This document shows, piece after piece, positions 50,840 to 60,118 of a DNA stretch of 64,000 bases. The DNA lies in NCBI GenBank assembly GCA_041392125.1, contig JAWKMR010000003.1, forward strand, positions 310,001-374,000, written 5' to 3'. Origin of the DNA: Halomarinibacterium sp041392125 (lineage in GTDB: Bacteria > Bacteroidota > Bacteroidia > Flavobacteriales > Flavobacteriaceae). Within the stretch, counting starts at the first letter, position 1. Each line of letters begins with the position of its first letter. Below the pieces are notes generated by a model. It searched no databases. It was not told the DNA's origin and worked only from the letters and a program-made list of their open reading frames with translations. The translations under genes were made by a program, and so were the position numbers.

Positions 50840-53254
50840 TCAAGGTTTATTTAGTCTGTCTCCTTCTTTAGTATTGATAGTTTTCTTGTTTTCCCGAAGA
50901 ATATAATTGCCAAAATTATATTTGAAGCCTATCCAAAATTTTCGGGATTCAGGTCGTGCGAAATACGAATTGTCTTGATTTAAATATCTTGAAGCAACTT
51001 GCACATTATTGGTTTTGAAAATATCATCAACTCCTATAGAAAGACTCGCTCTTTTATTCCAAAGAGACTTTCGGAAGGAAATTGAAAAATCGAAAATATT
51101 TTTATAATCCAATGAGCCCGAAATTAAGTTTGAGATGTACCGAGCAGACACATCTGAAGTAAACCCTGCTTCTTGAGAGAGGGTGATTTGATTATAGGCT
51201 TGTACAAAAACGCCCATGGTGTGATTGCCGGCTCGTTCCTGAGCGCTTTCTACGGCATAAAATTCATTTTCTAAATAGTAGGTGGAAGTAACGAAACTGG
51301 CATACCAAGAATTACCTATGGGAGCAGCATAGACCGCATCAAAGCTATATTGAAAAAAGTCAATTAAGTTTGCGTCCAATTGTCTGAAAGTAAAGAATTC
51401 GTTGTCCTGAAAATTTAAAATTTCCAGAGAATTTTCTATGGTTTGGTAGTACAATTCAAAAAACCATTTTCCTTTATGGGAATAGCTTAACGTTATTTTG
51501 TCTTCAATAGAAGGGACTAAATTGGGGTTTCCTTCGTTAAAATTATTTTCGTTTAAAAAATACCGGAATGGATTTAAACTTTGATAGCGAGGACGCTCAA
51601 TTTTTCGTGCATAATTAATCCCCAGCGAATTATTTTCGTTTAACTGATATTCCATCGAGGCCGAAGGAAAAAACTTAAAATAGTCTTGGGTATTTACCTT
51701 GCCCAAGGAAAGTGAAACTCCTTCTACATTGGTATTCTCCGCTCTTGTTCCTAAGCTAAAATTCCACTTTTCAAACTCTTTTGAAAAAGTAATATAGGCG
51801 GCAAATATGGATTCCTTATAATTAAAGTCGTCAGAAAGTCTCGGGTTTATTTGTGGATTCCCGTTAGTAACGGTAAAATAATCAAGGCCCGTTTTGGTGT
51901 CGATGTTAGAATATTTAAGGCCGGTTTCCAACGTTCCATTAAAAACAGATGAATTAAAATCTACATAACCCGTAGCGATTTTAGTATCTTGTGCCGAGTT
52001 GGTTTCAAAACTAATTCTTTTCAAAAAGTCCCCGTTGGGTAAAAAATAATTACTCTCCAACTCTTGAAATTGATCACTTTTATATGCAATATAGCTCCCT
52101 CCTAATTTTAATTCGCTTCCGGCGTCATTTAACAGTGTTTTATATTCTGTTCCTAAAGCAAGATTGGTAAGGTCGTTCGTAATGGTACTGTTTGTTAAAA
52201 AAGTAGAATCTATTTGTCTTTGGGCATTTCTTATGGTTGTGTTTTGACGATTTTTGAATTCCTTATCTGGGGAAAGAAAAATGTTTGCCGTTAGGTTCAA
52301 TGAATTTTTAGGGTTAAAATCAATATCGGCTACAAAATTACCTTGATGGCCATAGCTTTTAGTAATTCGGTTAAAATCACTCTCCCAAATAGCTCTGGTT
52401 GTCGTTTCGTCTGCTTCAAAAAAACGAATATAAGAATCCTGGTCTTTATTTTCTTTTCTTGGACTAAAGTTGTACCCGGCATAAAGATTTAACCAATTGT
52501 TTTTGAAGAAATGGCTTGTTCCAAAAGTATATTTTGAAAAAATGGCTTGTTCATACGTTCCGTTGAAAGAACCTTTGTATCCCGGAGAAACATTTTTGGA
52601 TGTGATAATATTTAAAACAGTGCCGGATTCTGCATCAAATTGTGATGACGGATTGGTAATAACCTCTACTTTTTTAATGGCAGAAGCGTCCAAATTTTGA
52701 AGAAATGATGCCGTTTCTTGTGGGGATAAATACACTCTGCGACCATTCAAATAAATAGTTGTGTTCTGGTTTTTGATACGAATGTTATTTCCAATAACCA
52801 AAACTCCCGGCGTTTTGGATAAAAGGTCTAGGGTATTTCCGTTAGAAAGTGAGGTGTTTTCAACATTGAAGATTAAGGTTCCTGCATTTTTCTCGATGGT
52901 TGGTCGCTTCGCAGTAACAACAGCTTCATTTAATTGTTCCATATCTTCTTCCATAGGGATTGATCCTAGAGACAAATTTTCTGAAAGCGTTACTGCAAAG
53001 GTTTTCGTTTTAAAACCCATCATGCTTATTTCAACTGTATAAGCCCCTGCTTTTAAAGTTGCAATGGCAAAGGCTCCTTTTTCATCTGAAGAAGTTCCTG
53101 CAAACGCTTCTCTGGCTTCTCCCTCATATAAAATTACATTCACAAAAGAGAGGGGAGTGTTATTTTCGTCAACAATGGTTCCCGAAATTGAAAAGTCTTG
53201 AGCCAAAGCTACAGTCCCAAAAAATAAAAATAAGAACAGCGATTTTTTACACAT
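50840..53254 (-). CDS. Outer-membrane beta-barrel receptor (TonB-dependent-like, OMP_b-brl_3)
   Basis: 804 residues. Signal peptide ends at ALAQDFS. A carboxypeptidase-regulatory-like domain (about 20-105, SGTIVDENNTPLSFVNVILY) is followed by a plug-like domain (about 125-215, TLDLLSKTPGVLVIGNN, VEVITNPSSQFDAESG) and a barrel ending in RKFWIGFKYNFGNYILRE. No canonical TonB box is obvious. Ligand unknown; many such proteins import peptides, metals or oligosaccharides. A perfect inverted repeat lies in its upstream leader (53268-53290). Confidence 0.88.
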   Translation of the reverse strand: MCKKSLFLFLFFGTVALAQDFSISGTIVDENNTPLSFVNVILYEGEAREAFAGTSSDEKGAFAIATLKAGAYTVEISMMGFKTKTFAVTLSENLSLGSIPMEEDMEQLNEAVVTAKRPTIEKNAGTLIFNVENTSLSNGNTLDLLSKTPGVLVIGNNIRIKNQNTTIYLNGRRVYLSPQETASFLQNLDASAIKKVEVITNPSSQFDAESGTVLNIITSKNVSPGYKGSFNGTYEQAIFSKYTFGTSHFFKNNWLNLYAGYNFSPRKENKDQDSYIRFFEADETTTRAIWESDFNRITKSYGHQGNFVADIDFNPKNSLNLTANIFLSPDKEFKNRQNTTIRNAQRQIDSTFLTNSTITNDLTNLALGTEYKTLLNDAGSELKLGGSYIAYKSDQFQELESNYFLPNGDFLKRISFETNSAQDTKIATGYVDFNSSVFNGTLETGLKYSNIDTKTGLDYFTVTNGNPQINPRLSDDFNYKESIFAAYITFSKEFEKWNFSLGTRAENTNVEGVSLSLGKVNTQDYFKFFPSASMEYQLNENNSLGINYARKIERPRYQSLNPFRYFLNENNFNEGNPNLVPSIEDKITLSYSHKGKWFFELYYQTIENSLEILNFQDNEFFTFRQLDANLIDFFQYSFDAVYAAPIGNSWYASFVTSTYYLENEFYAVESAQERAGNHTMGVFVQAYNQITLSQEAGFTSDVSARYISNLISGSLDYKNIFDFSISFRKSLWNKRASLSIGVDDIFKTNNVQVASRYLNQDNSYFARPESRKFWIGFKYNFGNYILRENKKTINTKEGDRLNKP

Positions 53255-53267
53255 ATTTTTATGTCAT

Positions 53268-53290
53268 AAAAGACATCTATCATGTCTTTT
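53268..53290. promoter_or_regulatory. Inverted repeat upstream of the outer-membrane receptor gene
   Basis: Perfect 9-base arms AAAAGACAT / ATGTCTTTT with loop CTATC, starting 14 bases before the receptor ATG on the minus strand. It could be a repressor operator or an mRNA hairpin controlling translation. No regulator is known. Confidence 0.4.
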
Positions 53291-53403
53291 GTAAAACAAA
53301 TTTCACTGAGGGGCTATAATAGAGTTACAAATATCTACTTTTTCCTTTAACATTAAAATTCTTACAAGTCAAAATTTAAATCTTTAAGCATATTTTTTTA
53401 ATC

Positions 53404-53411
53404 TATATTTG
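53404..53411 (+). promoter_or_regulatory. -7 promoter box of lepA
   Basis: TATATTTG, perfect TAnnTTTG, 28 bases before the ATG at 53440. Confidence 0.55.
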
Positions 53412-53439
53412 CAGCCTTATTGCTTTGAAGTAGTTGTTT

Positions 53440-55236
53440 ATGAAGAACATTCGCAATTTTTGTATCATCGCACATATCGACCATGGAAAAAGTACGTTGG
53501 CCGATAGGCTTTTGGATGCAACGGGTTCTGTAACCGATCGTGAGAAACAGGACCAATTATTGGACAATATGGATCTTGAAAGGGAGCGTGGCATTACCAT
53601 AAAAAGTCATGCCATCCAAATGGATTATATGTATCAGGGAGAAAAATATATTTTAAACCTTATAGACACGCCCGGTCACGTAGATTTTTCATACGAAGTT
53701 TCCCGCTCTATTGCCGCTTGCGAAGGAGCCCTTTTGGTGGTAGACGCTGCACAGAGTATTCAAGCGCAGACCATTTCTAACTTGTATTTGGCGCTGGAAA
53801 ACGATCTTGAAATAATTCCTGTGTTAAATAAAGTCGACCTCCCTTCTGCCAAACCTGAAGAGGTCACCGATGATATTGTCGATTTATTAGGGTGTGACCC
53901 GGAAGAAATTATTCCGGCCAGTGCTAAGACAGGCTTAGGAATTGAAGAAATATTACACGCCATTATAGAACGCATCCCCGCTCCCAAAGGAAATACTGAT
54001 GAAGCGCTCCAAGCGTTGATTTTTGATTCTGTATACAATCCTTTTCGAGGTGTTGAAACCTATTTTAGGGTCTTGAATGGTGAGATTAAAAAAGGGCAAC
54101 AAATTAAGTTTATGGCTACCGGCAAGTCGTATTTTGCCGATGAGGTAGGAACTTTACGTCTGAAACAGCAACCCAAGGATGTTGTAAAAACCGGAGATGT
54201 TGGATATTTAATTACGGGGATTAAAGATGCTCGTGAAGTGAAAGTAGGAGACACCATAACCGATTCAAAAAACCCAACCACAAATATGATCGAGGGTTTT
54301 GAAGATGTGAAACCCATGGTTTTTGCTGGTATTTATCCGGTAGATACCGAAGATTATGAAGAATTGCGAAGCTCTATGGAAAAGCTTCAACTGAACGATG
54401 CTTCGTTGGTTTTTCAACCCGAAAGCTCCGCGGCATTAGGTTTCGGATTTCGATGTGGATTTTTAGGCATGTTACACCTGGAAATTATTCAAGAACGACT
54501 GGAACGTGAGTTCGATATGACCGTTATCACCACGGTTCCTAACGTTTCTTATCATGCCTTTACCAACAAAGAGCCAGACACCATAGTGCTTGTTAACAAC
54601 CCTAGCGATTTACCCGAACCTTCTTCGCTTAATCGCGTGGAAGAACCCTATATTAAAGCTACCATTATTACAAAGTCTGACTTTGTAGGTAACGTGATGT
54701 CTCTTTGTATTGAAAAAAGAGGAGAAATAACCAATCAAACCTATTTAACTACCGAGCGGGTAGAGCTTTCGTTCGATATGCCTTTGGCTGAAATTGTCTT
54801 CGATTTTTATGATCGCCTCAAAACAGTTTCTAAAGGGTATGCTTCCTTCGACTATTCTCCTATTGGAATGCGCGCTTCCAAACTGGTAAAAGTGGATGTT
54901 CTTTTAAATGGCAATGCGGTAGATGCGCTTTCCGCTTTGTTACATCAGGACAATGCCTATGATATTGGTAAAAAAATGTGTGAAAAGTTGCGTGAGCTAA
55001 TCCCAAGACAACAATTCGATATTCCTATTCAGGCGGCTATTGGAGCCAAAATTATTGCTCGTGAAACGGTAAAAGCACTAAGAAAAGATGTTACTGCAAA
55101 ATGTTACGGGGGTGATATTTCCAGAAAACGTAAACTTTTGGAAAAACAGAAGAAAGGGAAAAAGCGTATGCGCGCTGTGGGGAATGTCGAGATTCCACAG
55201 GAAGCTTTTATGGCAGTTCTTAAACTGAACGATTAA
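53440..55236 (+). CDS. lepA: Elongation factor 4 (back-translocating GTPase)
   Basis: 598 residues from the ATG at 53440; a TTG two codons earlier is in frame. G1 loop AHIDHGKSTLADRL, switch II IDTPGHVDFSYEV, G4 NKVD, then domain II, a LepA-specific GFRCGFLGMLHLEI region, and the LepA C-terminal domain (SRKRKLLEKQKKGKKRM). It overlaps the following convergent small lipoprotein gene by 4 bases. Confidence 0.96.
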   Translation: MKNIRNFCIIAHIDHGKSTLADRLLDATGSVTDREKQDQLLDNMDLERERGITIKSHAIQMDYMYQGEKYILNLIDTPGHVDFSYEVSRSIAACEGALLVVDAAQSIQAQTISNLYLALENDLEIIPVLNKVDLPSAKPEEVTDDIVDLLGCDPEEIIPASAKTGLGIEEILHAIIERIPAPKGNTDEALQALIFDSVYNPFRGVETYFRVLNGEIKKGQQIKFMATGKSYFADEVGTLRLKQQPKDVVKTGDVGYLITGIKDAREVKVGDTITDSKNPTTNMIEGFEDVKPMVFAGIYPVDTEDYEELRSSMEKLQLNDASLVFQPESSAALGFGFRCGFLGMLHLEIIQERLEREFDMTVITTVPNVSYHAFTNKEPDTIVLVNNPSDLPEPSSLNRVEEPYIKATIITKSDFVGNVMSLCIEKRGEITNQTYLTTERVELSFDMPLAEIVFDFYDRLKTVSKGYASFDYSPIGMRASKLVKVDVLLNGNAVDALSALLHQDNAYDIGKKMCEKLRELIPRQQFDIPIQAAIGAKIIARETVKALRKDVTAKCYGGDISRKRKLLEKQKKGKKRMRAVGNVEIPQEAFMAVLKLND

Positions 55237-55463
55237 TTGCCGCAAGTAGCTCCGGCCTCTTCCAAACCAGCAATATAGACATCGTAATTAGTACCTGTAT
55301 CTTCCCCATTTACAAAGGCATTACCATTGCTTTCGCGACAAACTTCAAATTCAAAAGTTTGTGAAGAATTGCAGGTTGTACATGTGTGGGAATCATCTTT
55401 TTTACAGGAGAAACAAAGTCCTGCGAACAAGAATATAAAAAAGGAAAGTTTGTTAATGTTCAT
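55233..55463 (-). CDS. Small cysteine-rich lipoprotein
   Basis: 76 residues. Signal ending in GLCFSC gives a lipobox; after the lipidated Cys the mature part is about 55 residues and contains four further cysteines in HTCTTCNSS, EVCRES and ATCGN. CTTC could bind a metal or form disulfides. No family recognised. Its 3' end overlaps lepA. Confidence 0.75.
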   Translation of the reverse strand: MNINKLSFFIFLFAGLCFSCKKDDSHTCTTCNSSQTFEFEVCRESNGNAFVNGEDTGTNYDVYIAGLEEAGATCGN

Positions 55464-55489
55464 CTCCTAAAAACGATCTATTGTAGCAT

Positions 55490-57352
55490 TTATTTTTTGG
55501 ATGTTCGTTGGTTTCGGGTGGCACTATTGAGTTCCTCTATATCAAAAGGCTTTCCTAAATAAACTAATTGGCAATTTTCACCCACTTCCATTTCGTTAGG
55601 GGTATTAATTATTTCTAAATATCCTGAAGGAAGTTTTAAAAATAAGGCCACCGTATTATCGTCCTTTTCAATAATGGAAAGTAACTTCAGAAACTGTTCT
55701 TTAGACTGAAGTGGCACCTCTTGAATAGAAGGGTATAGCCTAGCAACATCTTCCAGCATGGCAAAATCGTGAGTGTTTGAGAACAGTGCTTTTGAATCTA
55801 CCTCAACTTGCCCTTCTTTTTCTTCCGGAGTCATAAGCCTAAAAATTCCCGTTTCTCCAAATATTTTTCCGAATCGATTGATTGCTTGTTTGTTTACCTC
55901 TTCGCTGCCAGTTAAAGCCAATAAATAGCCCACATCGCTTAGTTCAATATCGGCAGCGAGATCTGCCGCATATATATTGGCGGTAAACGCTTCTAGCCCA
56001 AGTTCCTCTGCCTGATTTACATTTCCTTGATTGGAATCGACCAAAACCACATGGCGACCATTTTTTTGTAGATAATTGGCAATAAGTCTCGAAACTTTTG
56101 ATGCTCCTACAATAAGTATTCCTTCTGAAGTCTTCAAAAACACTCCTACGATGGATGCAAAAAACCGAGCTGTGGTAGCATTTAACAATACAGTAACCAA
56201 AACAACAGCAAAAACCAAAGGGGTAATATATTCGGCACCAACAAACCCTTTAAGCGCCAACTTTGTTCCAAAAAGAGACGCAATACCCGCTGCGACAATT
56301 CCTCTTGGGCCTACCCAACTAATAAAAAGCTTTTCATTAAATTTTAAAGAAGACCCTATGGTGCTCACAAATACTGAAAGGGGTCTCAGCACAAAAATGA
56401 TAACGGCCAATAATATAGCGGTATTCCAATTATAGATTAACAATAAGTCGTCAATTTTAATATTGGCAGCCAACAGAATAAATAAAATAGAAATAAGCAA
56501 TACACTTAAAGACTCTTTAAAATAGAGTAGCTCCTTTAAATTAGGTAAATCACTGTTGCCTAAAAACATTCCCATGACCACCACGGCTAATAATCCAGAC
56601 TCGTGTGCAAAAATGTCGCTTTCCACAAAAACCAACAATACCACCGAAAGTGCCACCACATTTAATAAATAATGAGGAATCCATTTCCTTTTAATAGAAA
56701 TATACAAAGCATACCCACCGGATATTCCGAAGGAAAATCCAATAAGAACAATTTTACCAAACTCTATTAATGCTTGTTTTGAATAGCCAGCATCTCCTTC
56801 AATACTGATGAATTCAAAAATAAGTACTGCTACTAAAGCGCCTATGGGATCTATTAAGATTCCTTCCCATTTTAATACTGCGGAGACATCTTTTTTTAAT
56901 GGGATATTTCTTAGGATGGGTGAAATTACCGTTGGTCCAGTAACGATAATCAAGGAAGCAAATAAAAACGAAATACGCCAGTTTAAGCCAAATATATAAT
57001 AGGCCGCCAATCCTGCACCAAAAAAAGTAATAATGGCGCCTATACTTATAAGCTTTCCAATGACAGGGCCTACTTTCGTAACTTCTCCCCTTTTTAGTGT
57101 GAGACCGCCTTCAAAAAGAATGATTCCAATAGCCAACGATACAAAGTAAAATAAATTTTCTCCGGGAAATAAGCCTCTTTGTCCATCCCAAATAGGTTGA
57201 ATCCAGGCATCCCCATTTTCTGAAATTAAGGTAGCAATCGGTCCCACCAATAAACCAATAAGAATTAAAGGCAAAATAGCTGGGATTTTAAATTTCCAAG
57301 CAAACCATTGTGCCAGTATTCCCAAAACAATAATTCCTGCTAATTCAATCAT
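55490..57352 (-). CDS. CPA1-type cation/proton antiporter with RCK-like domain
   Basis: 620 residues. About 12 membrane spans (residues 1-395), including GLLVGPIATLI, LFEGGLTLKRGEV and SWVGPRGIVAAGIASLFG, the NhaP-type active region. A cytoplasmic TrkA-N/RCK-like domain follows (about 405-530; GILIVGASKVSRLIANYL), with a TrkA-C-like tail. The dinucleotide motif is GASKVS rather than GxGxxG, so NAD binding may be weakened. It exports Na+ or K+ in exchange for H+. Confidence 0.88.
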   Translation of the reverse strand: MIELAGIIVLGILAQWFAWKFKIPAILPLILIGLLVGPIATLISENGDAWIQPIWDGQRGLFPGENLFYFVSLAIGIILFEGGLTLKRGEVTKVGPVIGKLISIGAIITFFGAGLAAYYIFGLNWRISFLFASLIIVTGPTVISPILRNIPLKKDVSAVLKWEGILIDPIGALVAVLIFEFISIEGDAGYSKQALIEFGKIVLIGFSFGISGGYALYISIKRKWIPHYLLNVVALSVVLLVFVESDIFAHESGLLAVVVMGMFLGNSDLPNLKELLYFKESLSVLLISILFILLAANIKIDDLLLIYNWNTAILLAVIIFVLRPLSVFVSTIGSSLKFNEKLFISWVGPRGIVAAGIASLFGTKLALKGFVGAEYITPLVFAVVLVTVLLNATTARFFASIVGVFLKTSEGILIVGASKVSRLIANYLQKNGRHVVLVDSNQGNVNQAEELGLEAFTANIYAADLAADIELSDVGYLLALTGSEEVNKQAINRFGKIFGETGIFRLMTPEEKEGQVEVDSKALFSNTHDFAMLEDVARLYPSIQEVPLQSKEQFLKLLSIIEKDDNTVALFLKLPSGYLEIINTPNEMEVGENCQLVYLGKPFDIEELNSATRNQRTSKK

Positions 57353-57571
57353 TGGGTTGCTTAATTAGTTTTTAAAAATAGGAAGAAACTCCCTTCCCCA
57401 CCAAACTATTTATAAGATTAAACAAAATATCCCTTTTAGACCGAAAGCCTATTGCTAATTCAATATTTTTCTGAAAAGACGACTTAAAGCCCTAACATTT
57501 TGTTAAATTCTTAAAAATTAGTGGCTACACCCATATCTAAAATGTTTCTGTTTTGCTAATTTGCGCTTCCT

Positions 57572-58432
57572 ATGAATATATTCCCCATAGAAGCTGGAAA
57601 TTTTAAACTGGATGGAGGTGCTATGTTTGGCGTTGTGCCTAAAAGCCTTTGGTCTATAACCAATCCTGCAGACAGTAATAATATGATCGATATCGCCGCT
57701 CGTTGTTTGCTTATTGAAAATGGGCTTCGGCTTACGCTTATTGATAACGGCATGGGAAATAAACAAAGTGATAAATTTTATAGTTATTATTACCCTTGGG
57801 GCGATTTTAATTTAGACGATTCATTAAAAAAGGCAGGTTTTCATCGCGATGATATTACTGATGTTTTTTTGACTCATCTTCATTTTGATCACTGCGGCGG
57901 AAGTATTCAATGGAATAAAGACCGAACAGGTTATGAACCTGCTTTTAAAAATGCTAAATACTGGAGTAATGAGCGCCACTGGAATTGGGCAACCCAACCC
58001 AATAGAAGAGAGCAAGCTTCCTTTTTGAAGGAAAATATTATTCCTATACAGGAAAGTGGTCAATTACATTTTGTTGCAAATCCCATTTCAGACTTTTCAG
58101 AAGCCAACGAACTGGATTTCGGAATTTTTTTCGCAGACGGACATACCGAAAAACAAATGATCCCACATATAAATTACCAAGGAAAAACCATTGTTTTTAT
58201 GGCCGATTTGCTCCCCACCGCAGGTCATTTACCATTACCCTATGTCATGGGATACGACACCCGTCCTTTGCTGACGCTTCCCGAAAAGGAAAAATTCTTA
58301 AATGCTGCTGCAGACAACCATTATTATTTGTTTTTGGAGCACGATGCCCACAACCCTATAATTACCGTAAAACATACCGAAAAAGGCGTTCGCCTCGACC
58401 AAATTTATACTTTTAATGATCTTTTTAATTAA
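57572..58432 (+). CDS. MBL-fold metallo-hydrolase
   Basis: 286 residues. Zinc motif THLHFDHCGG (H-x-H-x-D-H), with downstream His in FADGHTEKQM and Asp in FMADLLPTAGH, then LFLEHDAHN as the last ligand. Two zinc ions are therefore expected. Homologues include lactonases and phosphodiesterases; the substrate is not set by sequence. It sits 12 bases before an S8 peptidase gene. Confidence 0.9.
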   Translation: MNIFPIEAGNFKLDGGAMFGVVPKSLWSITNPADSNNMIDIAARCLLIENGLRLTLIDNGMGNKQSDKFYSYYYPWGDFNLDDSLKKAGFHRDDITDVFLTHLHFDHCGGSIQWNKDRTGYEPAFKNAKYWSNERHWNWATQPNRREQASFLKENIIPIQESGQLHFVANPISDFSEANELDFGIFFADGHTEKQMIPHINYQGKTIVFMADLLPTAGHLPLPYVMGYDTRPLLTLPEKEKFLNAAADNHYYLFLEHDAHNPIITVKHTEKGVRLDQIYTFNDLFN

Positions 58433-58444
58433 TCTAATATTCTC

Positions 58445-60118
58445 ATGAAAATTTTAAAACTTTCTGTATTTGCAATAGCCTCTGCAGCACTTCTTTCCTC
58501 TTGTGGTGGAGTGGCTCCCATTGTATCCACCCCTATTGAAAACATTGATAATATGCCGCTCAAGGCGGCTCCTCTTACCGAACAACAAACCAAAACTTGG
58601 ACTGCGGCAGATTTGTTAAAAGACACTATCCCCGGGATGAGTGTTGATAAGGCCTATACCGAAATTTTGAAAGGAAGAAAAAGTAGTAAAGTAATTGTTG
58701 CTGTTGTTGATAGCGGAATTGATATTGAACACGAAGATTTAAAAGATGTTATCTGGGTGAACAAAGACGAAATTCCCAGTAACGGAAAAGATGACGATAA
58801 CAATGGTTATATAGACGATATTCACGGATGGAATTTTCTTGGAAACATTGTTCAGGAAAACATGGAGTATGTTCGCTACCTCAAAAAATTAGAGCCAAAA
58901 TTTAAAGGAAAAACCGAAGCTTCTATTAGTGCCGCAGACCGTGCCGATTTTGAAATTTATAAAAAGGCAAAAGCCGAATACGAAGAAGAATTTGGTCAAA
59001 CCCAAGCCAACAAAGCCCGTTATGAACAAATATTGGCTCAGGTAACTCCCGCACATCAAGCTATTTCCAAAAAATTGGGAAAAGAAAATTATACCGCCGC
59101 CGAATTAGCCGCTATTAAAAACCCATCAGAAACCGAACAACAACAAATTGGAGTACTTACCCAAATGTTGAATTTTGCCGATACGGTTCCTGAAGTCATT
59201 AAAGAGCTCAATGGAGGTATTGACTATTTCAGCGGAAGGCTGGAGAGTCATTTCAATATGAATAAAAACTTCCGAAGTGAAAATTTAGGAGACAACCCTG
59301 ATGATTTTTCCTCCAAATACTACGGAAATAATGATGTTGATGGGCCAGATCCTAAAAAAGAAGATGCGCGCCACGGGACCCACGTGGCCGGTATTATTGC
59401 TGCAAAAAGAGATAATGGAGTGGGTATTAACGGGGTAGCCAATAATGTTGAAATTATGGTGCTTCGTGCGGTTCCCGATGGAGATGAATATGATAAAGAT
59501 ATTGCCCTAGCCATTCGATATGCCGTGGATAATGGTGCTAAAGTAATTAATACCAGTTTTGGAAAATACTATTCTCCTCACCCGCAATGGGTATGGGATG
59601 CTATTAAATATGCTTCAGATCACGATGTGCTCATCGTCAATGCTGCCGGGAATGAAGGGTTCGATTTAGATAAAATTCAGGTATATCCCAATGACCAAAA
59701 AGTAGGGGAAGCTTCTGAAATTGGAGACACTTTTATTACCATTGGTGCGCTCAATTTTGATTATGGAAGTGAATTGGTAGCCGATTTCTCAAATTACGGA
59801 AAAACGAGCGTCGATCTTTTTGCTCCTGGAGTTAAAATTTGGTCAACCACTCCTTTAAATACCTATGAATATTTACAAGGAACTTCGATGGCTTCTCCGG
59901 CAGTAGCAGGAGTAGCAGCTATGATTCGTTCTTACTATCCTTCGCTTTCCGCAAAACAGGTGAAGCAAATTTTAATGGATAGTGGGCTAAGCTCTACAGC
60001 GACCGTTATTTTAGGGGGTGACTCTTCAAACCAAAATAAATTTGCCAATATTTCTACTTCCGGGAAAATGGCAAATCTTTACAACGCCTTAATTATGGCA
60101 GACAAAATGGCTCGATAA
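58445..60118 (+). CDS. S8 family serine peptidase (subtilisin-like), lipoprotein
   Basis: 557 residues; signal ends in LLSSC, a lipobox. Catalytic triad: Asp89 in AVVDSGIDIEH, His310 in RHGTHVAGI and Ser481 in GTSMASPAVAG. The 221 residues between Asp and His greatly exceed the usual 30-60. They hold an acidic calcium-like segment (GKDDDNNGYIDD) and a helical insert (about 135-265). The stop and the next start share TAATG, so it is translationally coupled to the M1 peptidase. Confidence 0.92.
   Translation: MKILKLSVFAIASAALLSSCGGVAPIVSTPIENIDNMPLKAAPLTEQQTKTWTAADLLKDTIPGMSVDKAYTEILKGRKSSKVIVAVVDSGIDIEHEDLKDVIWVNKDEIPSNGKDDDNNGYIDDIHGWNFLGNIVQENMEYVRYLKKLEPKFKGKTEASISAADRADFEIYKKAKAEYEEEFGQTQANKARYEQILAQVTPAHQAISKKLGKENYTAAELAAIKNPSETEQQQIGVLTQMLNFADTVPEVIKELNGGIDYFSGRLESHFNMNKNFRSENLGDNPDDFSSKYYGNNDVDGPDPKKEDARHGTHVAGIIAAKRDNGVGINGVANNVEIMVLRAVPDGDEYDKDIALAIRYAVDNGAKVINTSFGKYYSPHPQWVWDAIKYASDHDVLIVNAAGNEGFDLDKIQVYPNDQKVGEASEIGDTFITIGALNFDYGSELVADFSNYGKTSVDLFAPGVKIWSTTPLNTYEYLQGTSMASPAVAGVAAMIRSYYPSLSAKQVKQILMDSGLSSTATVILGGDSSNQNKFANISTSGKMANLYNALIMADKMAR

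Noticed and set aside
56076..56435. 119-codon plus-strand frame opposite the antiporter
   Set aside because: Complement of membrane-span codons commonly gives long hydrophilic frames; no supporting signal.
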